Positions 1-8,287 of a stretch of DNA of 64,000 nucleotides are shown one piece after another. The position numbers and the translations under genes were made by a program. The DNA comes from DASVEE01 sp036380735 (lineage in GTDB: Bacteria > Acidobacteriota > Thermoanaerobaculia > Gp7-AA8). The DNA is taken from contig DASVEE010000012.1 of NCBI GenBank assembly GCA_036380735.1, forward strand, positions 138,072 through 202,071, in the 5' to 3' direction. Under the pieces are notes generated by a model that searched no databases, was not told the origin of the DNA, and saw only the letters and a program-made list of their open reading frames with translations. Position 1 is the first letter of the stretch. Each line of letters begins with the position of its first letter.

Positions 1-531
1 ACGCCGCGCTGGCAGCTCTCCGTGCGCCCGGCGTACTTCCAGACCACGAATCCGCGGCTGTGGTTCACGACGCGCGGCTCGCGCTACATCTTCTCCTTCA
101 TCGATCAGGATCAGGTGTCGCTGCGCCTCCGCGCCGACTTCGCGGTGACGCCCGACCTCACGTTCGAGCTCTACGCCGAGCCGTTCGCCGCGTCCGGCCG
201 CTATTACAACTTCGGCGAGCTGCCGCGCCCGCGCTCCGGCGATCTCCGCTTCTACGACACGCGCCGCCGCGACGACGGCGCCATCGTCGTCAACGAGCCC
301 ACCGAGACGTTCACGCTGCCGAACCGCGACTTCAACATCCGCTCGTTCCGCAGCAATGCGGTGGCGCGTTGGGAGTGGCGTCCCGGCAGCACGATGTACC
401 TCGTCTGGCAGCAGGACCGCTTCGCCGACCTCGCGCCGGGGACCGCCAGGTTCAGCTCACTCGGACAATCGCTCAGCGCCACCGGCGACAACATCCTGGC
501 GCTGAAGATCAGCTACTGGCTGCCGTTCTGA
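1..531 (+). CDS. C-terminal part of a DUF5916-like outer-membrane protein (5' truncated)
   Basis: The reading frame is open from the first base, so the start lies outside the window; about 176 residues are visible. They alternate hydrophobic and polar residues in strand-like runs (for example LTFELYAEPF) and end in a phenylalanine after ISYWLP, the usual terminal signature of an outer-membrane beta-barrel. The pattern resembles the C-terminal barrel of DUF5916 proteins, which carry a carbohydrate-binding-like N-terminal domain and are common in Acidobacteriota and Bacteroidota. The family call is from memory of the pattern and the function is unknown. It could be another barrel type. Confidence 0.6.
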   Translation, partial: TPRWQLSVRPAYFQTTNPRLWFTTRGSRYIFSFIDQDQVSLRLRADFAVTPDLTFELYAEPFAASGRYYNFGELPRPRSGDLRFYDTRRRDDGAIVVNEPTETFTLPNRDFNIRSFRSNAVARWEWRPGSTMYLVWQQDRFADLAPGTARFSSLGQSLSATGDNILALKISYWLPF

Positions 532-540
532 ACGTGCGAA

Positions 541-987
541 TCACTTCGCGCGTGTCGCCTCGTACCGCGCGATGTACTCCTCGGGTGTCGTGCTGGCGAT
601 GATCTTCGCCACCGCGTCCATCTGCAGGTCGTCGAGCTTCTTGAAGCGCAGGCACGACTTGCCGATGTCGAGCTTCTTGCCCGCTTTCTTGTACTCCTCG
701 CGCAGGAGCTGCTCGTGCTCGGAGTCGGCGTACACGTTCATCAGGTAGAGCGCGTAGTAGTTCTTCTGCGCCGCGAGCGCCACGTACCCGAGCGGCTGCT
801 TGTTGTAGGTGTTCGGATAGCGCTCGAGCGGCACGCACCACGTGATCATCCCGAAGCTGACCGTTTCCTTGTACCCCTTCGGCAGGTTCTTCTGCACGAG
901 GTCGCGCACTTTGGCCACGACTTCCCTGCGGTCTTCCGGCAGTTCATCCAGGTAGGCTTCGGGCGTCGTTGCGGTGCTTTTAGGCAT
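541..987 (-). CDS. DUF1801 domain protein
   Basis: The 148-residue protein has no signal peptide or membrane segment and should be cytoplasmic. It reads as a whole DUF1801 (YdhG-like) domain: an N-terminal helix beginning PEAYLDELPEDRREVVAKVR, a central segment with the motif SFGMITW, and a C-terminal helical part with GKSCLRFKKLDDL. DUF1801 proteins are small alpha/beta proteins related to bacterial frataxin-like folds. Their biochemical role is not settled and I assign none. The gene converges on the truncated barrel gene with a 9-bp gap, and a 9-bp-unit repeat array lies just upstream of its start. Confidence 0.8.
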   Translation of the reverse strand: MPKSTATTPEAYLDELPEDRREVVAKVRDLVQKNLPKGYKETVSFGMITWCVPLERYPNTYNKQPLGYVALAAQKNYYALYLMNVYADSEHEQLLREEYKKAGKKLDIGKSCLRFKKLDDLQMDAVAKIIASTTPEEYIARYEATRAK

Positions 988-1004
988 GCGTAAATTCTAG
1001 CGGA

Positions 1005-1051
1005 GTCCCATCCGTCCGATTGGACCTATCGGTCCCATTCGTCCCATCGTC
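1005..1051. repeat. Array of 9-bp units (copy 1)
   Basis: Units of the form GTCC(C/T)ATNN run left to right and finish with CCCATCGTC. One internal unit is inverted (GGACCTATC). The array fills the gap upstream of the DUF1801 gene. It belongs to the dispersed family described in the findings. Confidence 0.85.
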
Positions 1052-1137
1052 GCCTTGGCGGAGTTCACCACTCGGTCACGATCTGCTGACCGCCCTTCGG
1101 CGACTCCGCCGCTGGCGGGCCGTACCTTGCCGTCACG

Positions 1138-1587
1138 ATGAAACGAACTTTGCTTTCTGCCGTCCTGCTTTCGCTGTTTGCTCTGCCGCTCTCTGCACAG
1201 AAGATCACCGGCGTCGCCGAGGCTGACGTCCGCGCCATTGCGGCGATGGTCGCGGAGAGCGACGTTCGCTGGAACAACCGTGACGCCGCCGGGCTGTCGA
1301 ACCTCTTCACGGCCGACGTGAACATCCGCATCAACACGAACGACATCGCCGGCCGCGACAACGTCCGCGCCTTCTTCACCAACTCCCTCGGGCGCGTCCC
1401 GGCGGGGATGCGTCACCGCACCGAGATCAAGGAGCTGCAGCTCCTCGCGCCCGATGTCGTCTGGGGCGAAGCGCACGTCTGGCTGGAAGACGAGACCAAG
1501 GTCGTCCGCGAGTTCAAGGTGATGTCGGTGCTGAAGAAAGAGAACGGGGAGTGGAAGATTCGCGTGAATCGTGCGACAGCGCTCTGA
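1138..1587 (+). CDS. Secreted SnoaL/NTF2-like protein (DUF4440 type)
   Basis: The 149-residue protein starts with a clear signal peptide (MKRTLLSAVLLSLFALPLSA, cleavage after SAQ likely), so it is exported. The mature part is one NTF2-like cone domain: a helix with MVAESDVRWNNRDAAGLSNL, the typical FTADVN segment, then beta strands ending EWKIRVNRAT. Such SnoaL-like or SgcJ/EcaC-like proteins bind small ligands or act as minor enzymes, but no catalytic residues can be assigned here. The gene stands alone between divergent or convergent neighbours, with no obvious partner. A similar unrelated copy lies at 21971-22390. Confidence 0.75.
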   Translation: MKRTLLSAVLLSLFALPLSAQKITGVAEADVRAIAAMVAESDVRWNNRDAAGLSNLFTADVNIRINTNDIAGRDNVRAFFTNSLGRVPAGMRHRTEIKELQLLAPDVVWGEAHVWLEDETKVVREFKVMSVLKKENGEWKIRVNRATAL

Positions 1588-1628
1588 GGAACGACGCACC
1601 AGCCGCAGAGTCGACTCGTTCGCCCGTC

Positions 1629-4427
1629 CTACGCGGTCACATCCCGCACGCACTCACTGGCCAGTTGGACCCGGTTCCGCCCCGCGCGCTTCGCCGCATA
1701 CAGCGCGCGATCGGCGCGCTCCACGAGCTGCTGCGCATCCGCCGCATCGATGGACGTGGCTACGCCGAAGCTCGCGGTGACGCCTTGCGGCTCGACGCCG
1801 ACGCGCAAACGTTCCGCGACGACGAGAGCCTCCTCTTCGCTCGCATTCGGCAGCAGCACCGCGAACTCTTCGCCGCCCCAGCGCGCGACCACGTCGCCGG
1901 CGCCGCGCACGACGCTCTCCAGGTACTCACCGACGCGGCGGAGGCACTCGTCGCCGGCGATGTGGCCCTGGGAGTCGTTCAGCTCCTTGAAGTGATCGAG
2001 GTCGATGAGGATCAGCGCGATCGCGTCGCCGCGGCGGGCGGCGCGGTCCCATTCGTCGGCTAGCGCGCGATCGAAGTAGCGGCGGTTCGCGACACCGGTG
2101 AGCGCGTCGCGCAGTGACAGCCGTTCGAGCCGCTCGTTCGCCTGCTCGAGGCGGATGTTCGACACCTCGAGCAGCGCGTTCTTGTCGACGAGCATCTCCT
2201 TCGCCTCGCGCAACTGCTCGACCGTTTCCTGCAGCGCCACCGTCTGCGTATCGACGCGCCGCTGCAGCTTCTCCGCGCGGCTTCGCAGCGCGCGCGTCCA
2301 CAGCAGCACCGTCATCAGCACGATCGCTGCGGCCAGCGCTACCCACAGCGCCGTCGCCCACGTCGTGGCGTACCACGGCCCGAGGACGGTGAAGGACCAG
2401 AAGGCTTCGTCGCTGACGACGCCTGAGGCGGAGCGCGTGCGTGCGCGGAACGTGTACGCACCCGGCGCCAGCGTGGTGAAGTCGCGGAACGGCTCGTTCG
2501 TCCAGAGCGTCCACGACACGTCGAGCGGCTCTAGCCTGTATTGATACGAGGTCGATGCGCGATACGACAGCGGCGCGACCTCGATGCGCAGGCGGCCGAA
2601 GTTGTGCGGCAGCTCGCTCCTGTTTACGAGCGCGCGGTCGTTGTGCACGACGCGGCGGATGGCCGGCGCGGCGGGGCGCGTCTGCGCGATCGCGCGCGGC
2701 TCGACGCGATAGAGGCCGCGGTCGGTCCCAAGCCACATCACGCCATCGGGCTCGGCAAAGTAGACGTTGATCTCGCCGCGAATGCCTCCGACGGCGTGCG
2801 CTTCCGCTTCGTAGCGGCCGTTGCCGAGGCGGCGGGCGATGCGTGGGGGGCGCGAGCCGATCCAGATGTTCTGCGCCGCGTCCACGCCCGCCTGCTGCAC
2901 CGCGTCGTTCGTGAAGAGATGCCCCAGCACCGGATCGGGGACGAGCGTGCCGCGAGGCCCGGGCTGCGAGAACTTGCCGCGTCGCGGACGCAGCACCACA
3001 CGGCCGTCGACTGTGAGGACCTGTGTGTCGCCGCTGCCGAACTTCTGCCGCGAGCCGTCGCGCGCGACCAGCATGACGCCGTCGAGCTCCGTGCCGCACC
3101 ACAGCCCGCGTGCATCTTCGGCGAGCGAACGGATGTGGCTGGGCGTGTTCGGGACCATGCCGTCGAATACCCACGCGTTGCCGCGGCGCCGAAGCTGTCC
3201 GAGACCCGAGTCCGTGGCCAGATGGATCAGCGTGGCGTCGCTGCGCGAGGCGCGCATCGCATAGATCAGCAGGTTCTCGGTGCCGGCGATCATGCGCGGT
3301 GGTTCGCCGAGGACGAAGAGACCGCCGAAGGTGCCGACGAGGAGATCGCCGTGCGTCTCGAGCAGCGACCACGTGACGTTGTCGATCCCCGCGAGCCGGC
3401 GCGCGCGGACGCCTTCGCTTGTCGGCTCCACCACGAACACGCCGTGCGCCGTGGCGACGTGCAGCCGGCCGGCATGACGTCCGATGGTGTACACGCCGCC
3501 GCGCAGTCCAATGCGCTGGTCGAGGATCGTCAGCGGCGTGGCCACGTCGACGCGCGCGATGCCGTTGTCGAACGCGAGCCAGAGCGCTCCCTCGCGATCC
3601 TGCTCGACGCCGAACAGCAGCTCGTCCGGCAGCCCGGCACGCGCGTCGATGATGCGATCGATGCGGTAGTCTTTCGTCAGGATGGCCAGTCCATGGCGCA
3701 GCGTGGCGATGGCGAAGCGGCCGTCGCGCAGCATGCGCGCGTCCATGACGCTCTTGCCGCGCAGCCACTCGCTGCCGTCGGTGACGATCGGCGTTTCATC
3801 GAGCCGGAAGAGCCCCTCGCCGCGCAGGATCACCGCGGCGGGCAGCAGCCAGTCGACGCGGCGATCGACGAACGAGCGGCGGCCCGTGGCCACCTCGACG
3901 AGACCGCCATGCCCGCCGATGAAAAGTTTGCCGCCGGCTTCGAAGCAGCGGCGCGTGCGTCCGTCGCCGGGCACGTCGAGCACGATCAATTTGATGCCGT
4001 CCCAGCGTGCGACGAAGCGCTCCGCGGCGAAGACGAACCCGTTGACGAACGCGCACGGTTCCGGTTGCCCGATCCCGCTGCGCAGCGACACCGGCAGTTG
4101 CTCCACGAGCGAACGGTACTGTCCGTCCTGCACGATCCCGAACTCATCGAGCCCGACCGCGGCCACACGGCCGGCGTCATCGACGTCGAGGCCGAACGCC
4201 ACGTCGCCCGGCACTTTCGTCGCCGTCCACCACGCCCCGTCGTACGTCAGCACCCCTTCGGAGTTGGCGAACCACAGCCGCCCCCGCGGATCGCTGCGCA
4301 CCCGGAACGTCTGCGCCCCCGCCTTGTGCTCTTCCTGACGGAAGAGGCTGATCAGCGGAGAGCCGCTCTCACTGGCGCCCGCGATCGACGCAAAACACAA
4401 CAAGGCGACGGCCAACCACTTGGTCAT
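1629..4427 (-). CDS. Membrane diguanylate cyclase with periplasmic propeller sensor
   Basis: The 932-residue protein starts with a signal peptide (about 1-17). It is followed by two-component-regulator propeller repeats (about 30-600) with recurring WFANSEGVL/WLAFDNGI-type blades, and then a Y_Y_Y-like domain (YQYRLEPLDVSWTLW). A transmembrane helix near 700, a coiled coil and a C-terminal GGDEF domain complete it. The active-site loop is WGGEEF at about 850-855, so cyclic di-GMP synthesis from two GTP is expected. The residues upstream of the loop read RGAGDVVAR, which does not place an RxxD inhibitory site in register. The sensed ligand is unknown. The next gene on the same strand upstream encodes a PilZ protein, a possible receptor for the product. 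Confidence 0.9.
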   Translation of the reverse strand: MTKWLAVALLCFASIAGASESGSPLISLFRQEEHKAGAQTFRVRSDPRGRLWFANSEGVLTYDGAWWTATKVPGDVAFGLDVDDAGRVAAVGLDEFGIVQDGQYRSLVEQLPVSLRSGIGQPEPCAFVNGFVFAAERFVARWDGIKLIVLDVPGDGRTRRCFEAGGKLFIGGHGGLVEVATGRRSFVDRRVDWLLPAAVILRGEGLFRLDETPIVTDGSEWLRGKSVMDARMLRDGRFAIATLRHGLAILTKDYRIDRIIDARAGLPDELLFGVEQDREGALWLAFDNGIARVDVATPLTILDQRIGLRGGVYTIGRHAGRLHVATAHGVFVVEPTSEGVRARRLAGIDNVTWSLLETHGDLLVGTFGGLFVLGEPPRMIAGTENLLIYAMRASRSDATLIHLATDSGLGQLRRRGNAWVFDGMVPNTPSHIRSLAEDARGLWCGTELDGVMLVARDGSRQKFGSGDTQVLTVDGRVVLRPRRGKFSQPGPRGTLVPDPVLGHLFTNDAVQQAGVDAAQNIWIGSRPPRIARRLGNGRYEAEAHAVGGIRGEINVYFAEPDGVMWLGTDRGLYRVEPRAIAQTRPAAPAIRRVVHNDRALVNRSELPHNFGRLRIEVAPLSYRASTSYQYRLEPLDVSWTLWTNEPFRDFTTLAPGAYTFRARTRSASGVVSDEAFWSFTVLGPWYATTWATALWVALAAAIVLMTVLLWTRALRSRAEKLQRRVDTQTVALQETVEQLREAKEMLVDKNALLEVSNIRLEQANERLERLSLRDALTGVANRRYFDRALADEWDRAARRGDAIALILIDLDHFKELNDSQGHIAGDECLRRVGEYLESVVRGAGDVVARWGGEEFAVLLPNASEEEALVVAERLRVGVEPQGVTASFGVATSIDAADAQQLVERADRALYAAKRAGRNRVQLASECVRDVTA

Positions 4428-4479
4428 GGGAAGTGACCAAGATTACCTCAAACAGATGAACAGGCCGCTGGGCACGCGT

Positions 4480-4554
4480 GTCGTCCGCTTTCCGTTGTCC
4501 GTTTCCGTGCGGTATCCGGCGCTGACCGTGCCCCACGGACAACGGACAACGCCC
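4480..4554. repeat. Heptamer palindrome element (copy 1)
   Basis: The left arm carries TTCCG/GTCCG heptamers and the right arm the complementary ACGGACAACGGACAAC. The centre is about 17-20 bp. It lies between the PilZ gene and the diguanylate cyclase and could form a hairpin in the transcript. Confidence 0.75.
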
Positions 4555-4557
4555 TGG

Positions 4558-5577
4558 CTACCCCGCCGAGGCGCTGCGCGTCTGGCGCAGCCAGGTGACG
4601 ACGCCGGCGATCTGGTGCAGATCCACTTTCCGGTCGAGGTACTCCCACACGCCGACGACCTCTTCGCGGTCGCGCGCACGTGGCGGTGCCGCGTTGCGCA
4701 CGCTCTCCTCGGCCAGCGCGAAGCGGGCGCGCGTGTACCAGCGGTTCGCTTCGACCGGATCGGCGCTGAACTTCCGCACGGCGCGGATGATGGCGGCGAC
4801 GTCATCGTCGGAGAGGCCGGTCAGCGAAGCGGGCGTGCCGCGGCGCGCGCCTTCGTCCTGCTGCAGATCGCGCCCTTCGCGGAGCAGGTCGATCGCCTGG
4901 CGAAGTTGATCGGCGTTCTCCACGACGCGGAGGCCGCTGATGCAGAAGGAGGGGCCGTCGCCGCGCTGCGCGATCGACGTCCACACGACGCGCGCCTGCA
5001 TGGCGAACGTGCGAGCCGGACGCATGAGGGAGAGCGTGAGGCGCGCCACGTCGCCCGGGCGCATCGATTCTTCGTGGCGGATGCGCAGCCCGGTGGTCGA
5101 GAGCTGCAGCACCGTGAAGCGCGTTCCGCGGAAGCTCCCGCCGAGCTGGCGCCGCGGCACGTAACGCGGTGCGATGCGCATGTTCGGCCGCTCCGGCCGG
5201 GCGTCCACTTCGTACTCGTTGAACGAGCGCGTGATCTCCAGCCGCTCCGCGGCCGCCGCTTCCGCCTGCTCGAGGTCGATCGTGTGCTCGTCCTGCGGAG
5301 GCGCAATCGGCTGCTGCTGCGTCTGCGGCTGCGGTTCCGGCTGCTGCTGCGCCTGCGCCTGCGGCGCCGCTTCCGCGCGGTAGAGCTCGAGGAACCGGTC
5401 GCGGAGAAACGTCTCGATGCTGTCCGCGGCGATGGACGCCCCCTTCGCGATCAGGCGTCCACTGCTGATGAGCTGCGTGACTGCCGTGGCCGGCAACGCC
5501 AGAATGCGTGCCGTTTCGTCAGGAGAAAAATGGGGGCGTGCCATGACGGCTCGTTCAAGCGACGCGCGTGCCATCAC
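4558..5577 (-). CDS. PilZ domain protein with N-terminal DNA-binding-like segment
   Basis: The 339-residue protein begins with a helix-turn-helix-like stretch (residues about 13-60, with FSPDETARILALP and LISSGRLIAKG, like a MerR/excisionase fold). A glutamine- and proline-rich linker (about 70-105) follows. A PilZ-like domain comes next, with an arginine cluster RYVPRRQ and the strand LSTTGLRI in place of the usual (D/N)xSxxG, and then a helical C-terminal region. PilZ domains bind cyclic di-GMP; here the aspartate/asparagine of the second motif is replaced, so binding needs testing. The start is ambiguous: an internal ATG at 5541 also fits, and neither has a strong ribosome binding site. 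Confidence 0.7.
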   Translation of the reverse strand: MMARASLERAVMARPHFSPDETARILALPATAVTQLISSGRLIAKGASIAADSIETFLRDRFLELYRAEAAPQAQAQQQPEPQPQTQQQPIAPPQDEHTIDLEQAEAAAAERLEITRSFNEYEVDARPERPNMRIAPRYVPRRQLGGSFRGTRFTVLQLSTTGLRIRHEESMRPGDVARLTLSLMRPARTFAMQARVVWTSIAQRGDGPSFCISGLRVVENADQLRQAIDLLREGRDLQQDEGARRGTPASLTGLSDDDVAAIIRAVRKFSADPVEANRWYTRARFALAEESVRNAAPPRARDREEVVGVWEYLDRKVDLHQIAGVVTWLRQTRSASAG

Positions 5578-5578
5578 T

Positions 5579-5664
5579 AATAGGACGAATGGGACAGATA
5601 GGACGTCCTATCCGTCCTCTAGGTCCTATCCGTCCTATTTGTCCTATCGGTCTCCGGTGGTCCT
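5579..5664. repeat. Inverted pair of 9-bp-unit arrays (copy 2)
   Basis: The left arm reads ATAGGACGAATGGGACAGATAGGAC and then flips at once to GTCCTATCC-type units, giving a back-to-back inverted pair. The right end supplies the TAG stop codon of the M24 peptidase gene (complement of CTA at 5663-5665). Confidence 0.9.
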
Positions 5665-6994
5665 ACCGCACCACGTGCCACTTGGTCTGCCGTCCCGCCA
5701 GGTACACCACGCGCTTTCCGTCGAAGTAGGCCGACTGTTCCAGCTTCACCTGCACGAGCTGCCCGTTCCACTCCGGCACCGGTGCCTTCACGTTGCCCTC
5801 GATGGCGTACGCGGTCGAGGGGCGCAGCTTCCAGTCGCCCTGTACCGGTGTCGGTCCCTGGTTGTCCCACATGCCGATCGTCGGGCCGGCCGCGTGGCCG
5901 AAGAAGCCGAGCGGGTGCGTGTACGTGGAGGTGACCAGCTTCTCCCGCTCCGCCGCGCTCTTCGTCGCGGCGAGGATCTCGTTCCCCGTGCGTCCCGTGA
6001 CGAAGCTCGCCGTCAGCAGGTCCTGCCAGCGGTTGCCGGCTGCGAGCGCCGCCTTCAGCCCCGCGGGCACATCCTCTTCGTCCGCGCGCAGCACGTAGCC
6101 CATCTCCTGCGTGTCCGTGTTCAAGCGGAGGTAGGTGATGCCGACGTCGGTGTGGAGCACGTCGCCGCGCTTGATGACGCCGCTGGTGCCGCAGAAGGCC
6201 GTCGCCGCCTCGCATGCCACGCCGGGGCGCTGCACGTTCACGTACGGCATGAACCAGATCGGCAGCCCGAGCTCCGCGTAGCGCTGGCGGATGTACCACG
6301 CGACGTCATCGGTCGTGGTCACGCCGGGCGTGATCACCTTGCTCGAGAACGCCTCCGACACCACCGAGCGCGCGAGCGCGACGATCTGCGGATACGTCTC
6401 CAGCTCCAGCGCCGTCCGCGTCTCCAGCCACCGCACCGCCAGCTCCTCGGCCGACACCAGCCGCGCGCGCAACGCCGGATCGAGTGACGTCACGAGTTGT
6501 TCGTGCAGCCCGTGCGTGAGCCCGTCGCCGAACGCCCATTCGCGGCTGACGTTGATCCCGATCTTCTTCGGGTTGCGCTCGCGGAGAATCTCCGCGAGCC
6601 GCTTCCATTGATCGGCGTTCGAGCCGCCTTCCCACGCGGCCGTGTAGTAGCCGGTCATCGGATAGCGGCTGACGGTGATGCGCTCCACGCCTTTCTCCGG
6701 CCCGCGGTCGTGGATGACGAGCATCGTCGTGCGGCGCGCGGCGAACACCGGCTCCGGGACCAGCGTCAGGTACACCGGATCCTCGGCGTACTCGCGATTG
6801 ATGATCAACCAGAGGTCGATCCCCGTCTCGCGCATCAGCGTAGGGAGGAGGTTGTCGAGCCGGTCGCGCAGCATCGTGTTGACTGCCTCGACACGAGCGC
6901 GCTCCGGCAGGACGGCCGGCGGCGTCTCGATCACGCGGCCCTGCGACGGCTCGGCGGCGAACAGCAACGAAGAGAACAACAGCGCTGTGATCAT
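5663..6994 (-). CDS. Secreted M24 family metallopeptidase (Xaa-Pro aminopeptidase-like)
   Basis: The 443-residue protein starts with a short hydrophobic signal (MITALLFSSLLFAA). An N-terminal creatinase-like domain (about 30-190) is followed by an M24 pita-bread catalytic domain. Metal ligands can be placed: aspartates in VLHTDVG and NTDTQE, a histidine in the GFFGHAAGP segment, a glutamate in AYAIEGNV and a last glutamate in VKLEQS. This full set suggests an active dinuclear metalloenzyme that trims N-terminal residues before proline in periplasmic peptides. Its stop codon lies in a 9-bp-unit array. No operon partner is evident. Confidence 0.85.
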   Translation of the reverse strand: MITALLFSSLLFAAEPSQGRVIETPPAVLPERARVEAVNTMLRDRLDNLLPTLMRETGIDLWLIINREYAEDPVYLTLVPEPVFAARRTTMLVIHDRGPEKGVERITVSRYPMTGYYTAAWEGGSNADQWKRLAEILRERNPKKIGINVSREWAFGDGLTHGLHEQLVTSLDPALRARLVSAEELAVRWLETRTALELETYPQIVALARSVVSEAFSSKVITPGVTTTDDVAWYIRQRYAELGLPIWFMPYVNVQRPGVACEAATAFCGTSGVIKRGDVLHTDVGITYLRLNTDTQEMGYVLRADEEDVPAGLKAALAAGNRWQDLLTASFVTGRTGNEILAATKSAAEREKLVTSTYTHPLGFFGHAAGPTIGMWDNQGPTPVQGDWKLRPSTAYAIEGNVKAPVPEWNGQLVQVKLEQSAYFDGKRVVYLAGRQTKWHVVR

Positions 6995-7029
6995 GGCGCC
7001 CGATTATCGCCTCGTCCGGCGATTCTGTC

Positions 7030-7084
7030 CCCGTCCTATCGGTCCCATTCGTGCCATGGGGGTCCTGTCCGTCCCATCGTCCCC
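7030..7084. repeat. Array of 9-bp units (copy 3)
   Basis: GTCCTATCG, GTCCCATTC, GTGCCATGG, GTCCTGTCC and GTCCCATCG units run in one orientation. The array sits between the divergent M24 peptidase and the iron operon promoter. Confidence 0.85.
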
Positions 7085-7087
7085 AAG

Positions 7088-7144
7088 TTGACAACCTCCA
7101 TTGAGACTACTAACGTGCGGTTCGTCAGCTGAGACTGAGTCTCA
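7088..7144 (+). promoter_or_regulatory. Promoter with Fur-box-like palindrome for the iron operon
   Basis: A TTGACA -35 box lies at 7088-7093. A weak -10 candidate (TAACGT, 7111-7116) follows at 17 bp. Just downstream, 7130-7144 is a perfect 7-1-7 palindrome, TGAGACTGAGTCTCA. It has the architecture of a Fur box (TGATAATNATTATCA) in a GC-shifted form. The three genes that follow are all of types normally repressed by Fur, which supports the reading. The -10 box is the weakest part. Confidence 0.65.
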
Positions 7145-7162
7145 ACTGCATTCGAAACCCCC

Positions 7163-8278
7163 ATGCGCAAAACGCTGTTCTGGATCCATCTCATCTTCGG
7201 CGCCCTCGCCGGACTCGTCATCCTGGCGATGTCCGTCACCGGCGTCCTCCTCGCCTTCGAGCGGCAGATGGTCGCGCGTGCCGAGTCGCATCTCCGCGCG
7301 AGCGGCAGCACGCACCTGCCGCCGTCGCAGCTGCTCCCGCCGAAGGCCACCGCGCTCACGCTCCGCTCCGACCTCACCGCCCCCGCCACCGTCGCCCTCG
7401 GGCGCGAGAAGTCCCTCCTCGTCGATCCCGCCACCGGCAAAAGCCTCGGCGAAGGCGCCACGTCGCTGAAGAAATTCTTCCACGTCGTCGAGGACGTCCA
7501 CCGCTGGCTGGCCATGAAGCGCGAGCCCGGCAAAGCCATCACCGGCGCATCGAACCTGCTGTTCTTCTTTCTCGTGCTGACGGGCGTGGTGCTGTGGTGG
7601 CCGCGCAAGAGCGCATTCGTTTTCTGGTTCCGCGGCGGCCTCAAAGGCAAGGCGCGCGACTTCAACTGGCACAACGTCCTCGGGTTCTGGAGCGCGATCC
7701 CACTGCTGCTGATCGTCTTCTCCGGCATGGCCATCTCGTACCCGTGGGTGACGCGCCTCATCTACGCCGTCGCCGGCGGACAGCCGCCGCGCCAGCAGCA
7801 GCAACAGCAGCCGTCGCGCGCGAAAGGCCCGACGGGAGACCTCGACGCCGTCTGGCGCGCCGCGCAGCCGGAGCTCGCGCGCACCATGCCGGACTGGAAG
7901 AGCGTCACCTTCCGTCTGCCCGTGCCGGCGAAAGGCGAAGTCTCACTCACCGTCGACGCGGGCAACGGCGCGCGTCCCGACAAGCGCGCCACGCTCATCA
8001 TCGACTCACAAACGCAACGCATCACCAGGTGGGAAACCTACGCAGCGCAGGAAGGCGGCCGCAAAGCGCGCGCGTGGCTGCGCTGGATTCATACCGGTGA
8101 AGCGGGCGGCCTCCCCGGCCAGATCGTCGCCGCCGTGGCTTCTGCCGCCGCCGTCGTGCTGGTCTGGACCGGCATCGCGCTCGCGCTGCGCCGCTTCACC
8201 TCGTGGCGCCGCCGCCGCGCCGTGCGCCAGGAGCTCGCGTTCGCCACCCGTTCGTCCCATCCGTCCCATCAGCAGTAG
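7163..8278 (+). CDS. PepSY-associated transmembrane protein, first gene of iron operon
   Basis: The 371-residue protein has the usual PepSY_TM layout. An N-terminal helix carries histidine (WIHLIFGALAGLVI), a second and third helix lie around 140 and 180 (LLFFFLVLTGVVLWWP, FWSAIPLLLIVFSGM), a soluble PepSY-like segment lies between about 215 and 310, and a last helix near 330. Such proteins are linked to siderophore receptors and may reduce or handle ferric siderophores at the inner membrane; the exact reaction is not known. The gene lies 9 bp before the receptor gene. Its last residues (RSSHPSHQQ) are encoded by a short piece of the 9-bp repeat family. Confidence 0.85.
   Translation: MRKTLFWIHLIFGALAGLVILAMSVTGVLLAFERQMVARAESHLRASGSTHLPPSQLLPPKATALTLRSDLTAPATVALGREKSLLVDPATGKSLGEGATSLKKFFHVVEDVHRWLAMKREPGKAITGASNLLFFFLVLTGVVLWWPRKSAFVFWFRGGLKGKARDFNWHNVLGFWSAIPLLLIVFSGMAISYPWVTRLIYAVAGGQPPRQQQQQQPSRAKGPTGDLDAVWRAAQPELARTMPDWKSVTFRLPVPAKGEVSLTVDAGNGARPDKRATLIIDSQTQRITRWETYAAQEGGRKARAWLRWIHTGEAGGLPGQIVAAVASAAAVVLVWTGIALALRRFTSWRRRRAVRQELAFATRSSHPSHQQ
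8251..8271. repeat. Short 9-bp-unit array inside the 3' end of the PepSY gene (copy 4)
   Basis: Two units, GTCCCATCC and GTCCCATCA, are translated in frame as the C-terminal tail. The Shine-Dalgarno sequence of the next gene follows directly. Confidence 0.8.
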
Positions 8279-8287
8279 GAGAGATTC

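Noticed and set aside
2541..4436. Long plus-strand frame opposite the sensor diguanylate cyclase
   Set aside because: The minus-strand frame has clear propeller, GGDEF and signal features, while this one has none and shows shadow composition.
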